This document shows, in pieces, positions 41,259 through 48,900 of a stretch of DNA of 64,000 nucleotides; position 1 is the first letter of the stretch; each line of letters opens with the position of its first letter. The translations under genes and the position numbers were made by a program. This stretch comes from Hirundichthys speculiger (Eukaryota; Chordata; Actinopteri; Beloniformes; Exocoetidae), in NCBI GenBank assembly GCA_018398805.1, contig JAGFBZ010000814.1:1674001-1738000 (forward strand). Direction: 5' to 3'. The notes below the pieces were generated by a model that saw nothing but the letters and a program-made list of their open reading frames with translations, did no database searches and was not told the origin of the DNA.

Positions 41259-44200
41259 ACTTTGTGCTTTATCTCTGCAGGAGTTGTCAGAGTATGACCA
41301 GCCTGTTCAGTAACACCATGTCTCCTGCCAAAGATGGTAATTCTTCCCTGTCTCGTCGCTCCAGCAACCTTGGGAAACCTCCACTCCGGGCACTTTATGA
41401 TCTGCTTATCGCCCCCATGGAGGGAGTGAGTACTACTTGTGGAAGTCATTGCCTGCCAGAATACATTGTGTAGCTTTTTGAAAGAAGGAAGACGAGAAAA
41501 CCTATTTTGTAGGGGAAATGAAATCATAAGCAACGCACAATGGCATATTTTCTGTGTGTATTTTCACATGAGTGCTTTTGTCTGGCAGGGCCTGATGCAC
41601 TCCAGCGGGCCTGTTGGCAGGCACAGACAGCTGGTGATGGTGTTGGAAGGAGAGCTTTACCTCATCCCCTTTGCCCTGCTAAAAGGAAGTTCCTCAAATG
41701 AATACCTGTATGAGCGTTTCAGCCTCATTGCTGTGCCATCCATCCATGGCCTTGGATCCAGTGCAAAGGTTTAACTTCTCATTCAAATAACTGACAAAAC
41801 TAATAACTCATTTTTTCGCAGGTTTAGATATACTCTAACTCATCAATGAATCACTTAACTTGTACGCTATAACGTAAACTGTGTTGCTCAGGCTTATTCT
41901 CGCCGTCCTGGACCAGCTCCATGTGGTGGTGTCTCAATGGCAGCAGTAGTGGGAAACCCTAAACTGCCTTCACCTGTGATGGACCGCTGGCTGTGGGGGC
42001 CGATGCCCTCTGCGGAGGAAGAGGCTCTCATGGTTGCTGAGCTACTGGGATGTCAACCCCTGGCCGGCTCATCTGCCACCAAAGAGAGGGTGATGAGTGC
42101 CCTCACACAAGCCGAGTGTGCCCACTTTGCTACCCACATTTCATGGAAACTGGCAGCTCTCGTGCTCACCCCAAACCCTGAGGGTGTGCCTGGAGGAGCT
42201 GGCGCCAGTGTGGGAGTGGGAACAATAGGAAGAGGTGCTGGCGGAAGAAGAGGCAGCAGTGGTCGAGGGAGGAAGGGCTCCATTGGAAGCGGCTGTACCA
42301 TCCCAGAGTCTCTTCATATGCAGGATGACAGCAGCGATGTGGACAGCATCTGTGACAGTCCACCGCTTCAGGAGTTCCTGCTTACAGCTGCAGATATCCT
42401 GGACCTGAGGTTGCCAGTCAAGCTGGTGGTGTTGGGGTACGTGAACTGGTTCGGTGAACACATTCAAATAATGAGCCCTGTGTTGATTTTGATAGTAATG
42501 TTTTGTTTTTAAAATTCAGAGTTTTTAAGTGATGAAATGGAAGTCATCACTTCACATCACACTGATAATAATACAGATTCAGAATTATGTACCAAAATTT
42601 TACATTTTTATGTAGCTAATGAGAACAGAGCAGGTTACTCTTGAAATGTACTGAACAATAAAAATACCTTGAATGTATATTTGATAAATATTTTATAGTT
42701 TTCCAATTAATTTACAAATGTGCCTTCTCTGTCATCATGGTTACAGGTCGTACCAAGAGTCTAGCAGCAAGGTCACTGCAGATGGTGTTGTGGGACTGAC
42801 CAGAGCCTTCCTGGCTGCTGGTGCACAGTGTGTCCTCGTTTCCCTGTGGCCTGTCCCTGTTGCAGCCTCCAAGGTTTTTGTCCATGCGTTCTACACTGCC
42901 CTGCTCAATGGCACCAAGGCTAGTGCAGCACTGGCAGATGCTATGAAGACTGTCCAAAGCAGCAAGCAGTACTCACACCCATCCAACTGGGCAGGTCAGT
43001 GATCCCGTACAGTTATGCAACATTCAGATAACAAAAACATCATGTTGGAATGGAGCTCTTTACATAACCTTGGACATGTTTCAAAGTTACGGTATGTAAT
43101 ACTCTAACATATTTGACCAACTGTTTCTCCACCTAGGATACATGCTAATTGGCAATGATGTGAAGCTTAACAGCCCATCTTCTCTGATTGGCCAAGCTTT
43201 GGCTGAGATTCTGCAGTACCCAGATCGAGCCCGTGATGCTCTAAGAGTTTTACTTCATCTAGTGGGTCATTCACACAGATCTATAATACAAAATAAAAAA
43301 ACAAAATAACCCAACCATACAGATGCATGACAAACACTTTCCCTTGCAGGTGGAGAAATCTCTTCAGAGGATACAGAACGGACAGCGTAATTCCATGTAT
43401 ACATCCCAGCAGAGCGTGGAGAATAAGGTTGGAGGTGTCCCCGGCTGGCAGGCCCTGCTTACAGCTGTGGGCTTCCGTCTTGACTCTGCAGGCACCGGTA
43501 TCCCCGCCGCTGTCTTTTTTCCTACTGCTGACCCCGGAGACAGGCTTCAGCAGTGCAGCACCACTTTACAATCACTACTGGGTATGTGGAGGGAAGCCAT
43601 GCATCACAGTTTGCTCAGACAGATTCAGAATTGCTCCTTGATTGTGTATTTTTCCATCTTCTTGCAAGTTTTAAAAATGATGTCAGTGGTTTTAATTAAT
43701 CAGTTCACTTAGTAGAAGTACATTTGCACATCTATGCAGCCTAGAGAAACTAACAGTTCTTTGGATTCATGCTGTTTCAGTTTTTCTGGTCAAAGCAAGT
43801 CATCCAAGGGATGTTGGTGTCAGGGCTTTTTGAGTGCCTTATCTGATTTCTTCTTCTTCATTGTGATTGGAGATAGCTGTTTAGAACTTTGGCATCAAGA
43901 TCTTAAGTCTCTAAAATGCCTTTACTTTGTGTTAGTTTCACCTAATGTCACTCCAGGTATCACCTTTTAGTGCTGCTTTTTTGACATAAATCACATGTTC
44001 TGTAGGAATAATGAAAAACTTCCTTTGATCCCATCCCTTAGGTTTGCCACCACCAGCTCTCCAGGCTTTGTGCAAACTCATCACAGCTTCAGAAGCAGGA
44101 GAACAGCTCATCAATCGGGTAGGCTCCTGGAGCTTTGAACAAATGCTGCTGGATTTTTTTAATCTAATGCAAAAAAAAAAAAGTTCTTTGGATCAAACAT

Positions 44201-45391
44201 CTTATACTGTTTCTATTCCAAAAGTGTAAGGAGCTATGGCAGGCTCTGTTACTTTCTTTGAAACTTTTATTGCCTTTACAGCATAAATATCTTGCTGGAG
44301 TAGACTATCAAGGATGTAACTTATGTCTCACACAGAACGCACTGATTCAGTGGCAACTCATGGTATATTGTAACGTGTGATGAAATTTTGAATTGAAGCC
44401 TAACTAGCAGTCCTTCCCATACAAAGTTTTAGCTACAATGTAAATCCTGTTTTCTTGTAGTAGAGCTTGTGGCAGCAGGGAATTAATCTTGCACTGCAGA
44501 CCTTTATCCCTGTGCACGTGTTACGTGGCAAGCACATGCTTAGTGTCAAAGACCATACAGTAAGGTGGTGGAAAGGTGGCCAGTTTCACTGCACATAACA
44601 TGTAACAATCTCAGCCTCATCTTCATAGGGTGATTGCAGCAAACTCTGTGATATATTAAAAACTATTGCTACTTGAATACTGTTGTCCTTCTAACTGTTC
44701 TGAAAGCTTGTACCCTTTGCATATGGCCTGTATGCATGCAATTAATAGGCTATTCTTTCTCCTCTGCTCCTAACATGCAATCTGAAGGCTGTTAAAAATA
44801 TGGTGGCAATGGTAAGTGTGCATTCACCTACTCCATCCCACTCTGTTCTGTAGACTACTCTCCACTTTTTGTCTCGTTAGATTTTAAAAGTATCAACTTG
44901 TAGTGTAGATGCTGCATGACAATTTCATAATCTGTTTCAAGATTAAAGCATTTGCATGCCTAAATGTAGCCAAGCATACATTTGTGTTTCCTTGCTTATC
45001 ATTTTTCCAATGCTAGTTCCTGACTTTTGGCGATTTGAAATTGAGTATTTAAGGATTTAGAGGCGAGGTTCATTTTAGGTCAGAGGAAAGTTTCAGAATA
45101 CTAACAAGGATAAAGTTATGATGTAAAAACCACTCTGTCACAATCATGAGGGTGAGGAGACACGTTTTTTCACTTTCTGCGCAGTTACGTCAAGCTGACA
45201 AAGGTGTCCCTGTTCCAAGCCATGTAATCCTAAAAGAGAACACCCAAATGTGCTCACAGGCCACGTGTACATCCCCATAAAGTACCAGCCCATTGAATCC
45301 CTATAGCTGATTTTTCCTTGCCATGATTACTCCTGCATAGAACTAAAAAAAATTCACATTATATATATATATATATATATATATATCTATA

Positions 45392-45480
<89 letters not shown>

Positions 45481-45850
45481 ATGGAAAAAATTATTAGGCC
45501 ACCCTTGTTTTCTTTTTCTTCAGTTTCTTGTTCATTTTAATGCCTGGTACAACTAAAGGTACATTTGTTTGGACAAACATAACGATAACCACAAAGATTG
45601 CTCATAAGAGTTTTATTTAAGAGCTGATATCTTACCATTTTTCCATGGTTTTCTTGATTATAACCTAAATCACTTAAGTTTTTACATCAATAGCTATGGC
45701 GTTGTACTGCCAAAAACACTGCTTTTATGCATTCAGTGTTTTCTTTTCTGTCTGTTTTAGTCACATGATGACGTTTAGTGGCACCAGGTATTAAAATGAA
45801 CAAGAAAGTGAAGAAAAAATGGTGGTCTAATAATTTTTTTTTTTCCATGA

Positions 45851-45926
<76 letters not shown>

Positions 45927-48900
45927 GTATATATATATATATATTGTCTTGATGGTTAGCACTGTTGTCTCACAGCTAGAAGGTTCCTGGTTTGAACCTC
46001 TGCAGTGGCCTTTCTGTGTGGATTTTGCATGTTCTCCCCGTGCTTGCATGGGTTTCCTCCGGGTACTCCAGCTTCCTCCCACAGTCCAAAATCATGCGTG
46101 TCAGGTTAATTGGTGGTTCTAAATTGCCCTTAGGAGCAATGTTAGTCTACAAGTGGCCCTGCCGACCTGTCCAGGGTGTACCCCTGCCTTTCGCCCAAAG
46201 TGAGCTGGGATAGGGTCCAGCAGATCCTGCAGAGGATTAAGCGGGTATAGATAATGGATGGATAGATGGATATCGATATATACAGTAATCCCCCACACTT
46301 CACAGTTAATGGGGGCTGTGACCCCCCCGCGAATGGTGAAAACCGTGATGTGGATATACATGTACATGTATATGTACATACAGTATACACAGGTCTCGAT
46401 ATTCGTTCATGGGGCCTCCTCTGTCGGCTCTTGTTGCTTCCTGAGACTCGTTCTTGATGTGATGGGTTTCGCTTGAATGTTTTTCAATTTTTTTTTCAAA
46501 TATTTTTTTTTCTATGAATATTTTTGAAACTTCTGCGATGTACTGAGACCACAATTGCTGAGACTGTGAAGTGTGGGGGATTACTGTATATCGATACCAT
46601 TAAGAGGTAGTTTTCATTATACTAGGGATGTTAAATAGGAGGAAATAAAGACATTATGAGTAGCCAAGAGCTGAATAACTGGGGTCATTTAAGCTCTTGA
46701 GTGAGCAGAAATTGCTTAAGCTCCCAAATGAACAAGAGTTCACCAGCTTATTGCATTCTTGTCCTCTTTCTTGTCCAGCTCCACCAGGTGCTAGTCCAAC
46801 TTCAGACAGGAGAGAAAGAACAGGATTTTTCCCTCCTGCCCATTCAAGTGTCCATTAGTGTACAGCTATGGAGACTTCCAGGATGCCATGAATTTCTGGC
46901 TGCACTTGGTAAGAAAGAAAACGGTGGATTATGTCCCTTCTAGTTATTGATCCTCAGTGTATCCTCGGTGTATGATTATATTCATGATTTATTGTTTTTT
47001 ACAAGACACATCTATGCCTTTCACAAATTAAAATAGTCATAAACAAGCAAACAAGCATTCAAATATTCACACATTATGTGTGAATATTTGAATGCTTGTC
47101 TTGAATATACACTATGTGTGACATATAGTGTATATTCAAGACATGCTTTGCACATGAGTGCTGGTTTGTATTCATGGACACATTGTCAAATTTACAAGTT
47201 AGAACTATTCTTTTGTTTGTGTAGGATTTGACCTATGTGAGGTAGGCCAAGAAGAAGTGGTGCTGAAGACAGGCAAGCTGGCCAACCGCCGCACCTTGCA
47301 CTTTGCTCTCCAGTCTCTGCTGGCGCTGTTCGGTAAACATGCTTATTTCCTCAAGCTTATAAGTTTTCTTTTTCTTAATGTCTTCAGGAGCTTGACTGCT
47401 TATTGGGATAATCCATAATGTGCACTCTTAACAATCCTGTTGCTTTGCTCGCTTTCACATTTATTCCTTTCCCCTCTCCTCTGTTTTTAGACTCCACAGA
47501 ACTGCCCAAGCGCCTGAGCCTTGACAGCTCATCTTCCCTTGAGTCTTTAGCTTCAGCCCAGTCTGTGTCTAACCCCTTGCCCATCGGATACTCCAGCCTC
47601 CCGTTCTCCTCATTGTCTGGACAATCAAGCATCAGATGCCATCTCTGTCTATAGCCTCAGCTCTGTAGCCTCCTCCATGAGCTTTGTCTCCAAGTCAGAT
47701 TGTGATTTCCTTGGTCATCGGCAGCGCAGTGGGGCCACAGCACACTACTCTGTCCACAAACACCCTCATGTTCCTCGTAGTCGTTCATCTCCCCATGGGG
47801 CAGCTGCCGCAGTGGCAGGAGCAAGGGGGGATGAAGAGGAATATGAGGGTTTTTCCATTATCAGCAGTGAGCCACTGGGAACTCACTGTGACTCACTGCC
47901 TTTGCCACCAGGCCATAGCCAGCGGCACCACCGTGGAGGCAGAGGAGTTGGTGGTTCCAGCACAGGGACAGGAAGAGGCTACACTGTCTCAGTATCATCA
48001 AGGGGGAGCGTCAGCACCCCCACATCACCTGTCAAAACATCCTTGGTGCCCAGCCCCAACTCACCATTCCAGAAGGTGGGTAAGGTGAGCACTTCAGATA
48101 CAGGTGAGTCTGACCAGTCCAGTACAGAGACGGACAGCACTGTCAAGTCTCAGGAAGAAAAAACTGTCCCTCTTGATCCTCAGGAGTTGGCCCAGAAGAT
48201 TCTGGAGGAGACTCACAGCCACTTACGTGCTGTAGGTAGTCTTCAGCGGGCCGGGGCAGAGGGTGGAACAGCGGGTGGAACCTCAGCTCGGAGCAGCACA
48301 TTCCGCTCTTCTGAAACCAGTGCATTCAGCCGTCCCAACAGCAGTGCTAGTGGGCGAGCTCAGTCTTCTCCAAGACCCAAACCACCCTCCCGTTCTTCCT
48401 CCCTGCAAAAGATAAGCTCTGGATACAATAGTCCTGCAGTCTCTGAGTCTTCCCAAAAGGAGGGCAGCCACCCCTCACCCACTCTGGACAGCCATGCACA
48501 GTTCAAATTGAAGTACCCAAGCTCTCCATACAGTGGCCACATCTCTCGTTCCCCAAGTAATGTGTCTCCCAGTTCTGGTCACCAGTCACCAGCTGGTAGC
48601 GCTCCATCTCCTGCTCTGTCCTACTCCTCTACAGGCTCTGCCTGTTCTACATCAGCTGATGCACCAGATTTGGACCGGTTAAGAAGAGGGGTCATTGATG
48701 AAAAAGTCCAAGCTATCCACAATCTGAAAACCTTTTGGGCTAATGCTGCAGCTCAACAACAGCAACATGTAGGCCCCGTCAGAGCCGTCCACAACACAAC
48801 GGGGCCTTGTGCCCCTGCCAGTAGAGATGTACTGAGCCTTCTGAACCTTTCTCCACGTCACTGCTCCCCTAATGATGCCCAAGACAGCCTGGAGCTGCGG

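Larger units (their letters stand above)
44812..46778 (+). other. ttc28 intron, 2.0 kb, packed with repeats
   Basis: From left to right: unique AT-rich sequence, (TA)n 45361-45476, a MITE 45477-45853, (TA)n 45854-45944, a SINE-like copy 45945-46262, a pogo/Tigger-type MITE 46283-46586, then unique sequence to the acceptor. Confidence 0.85.

Noticed and set aside
45687..46122. Open frames of 131 and 114 residues rich in Tyr-Ile
   Set aside because: They are translations of (TA)n and adjoining repeats.
47051..47142. The double palindrome as a microRNA gene
   Set aside because: The loops of 3 and 1 bases and arms of about 22 bp are too tight for a normal pre-miRNA hairpin.
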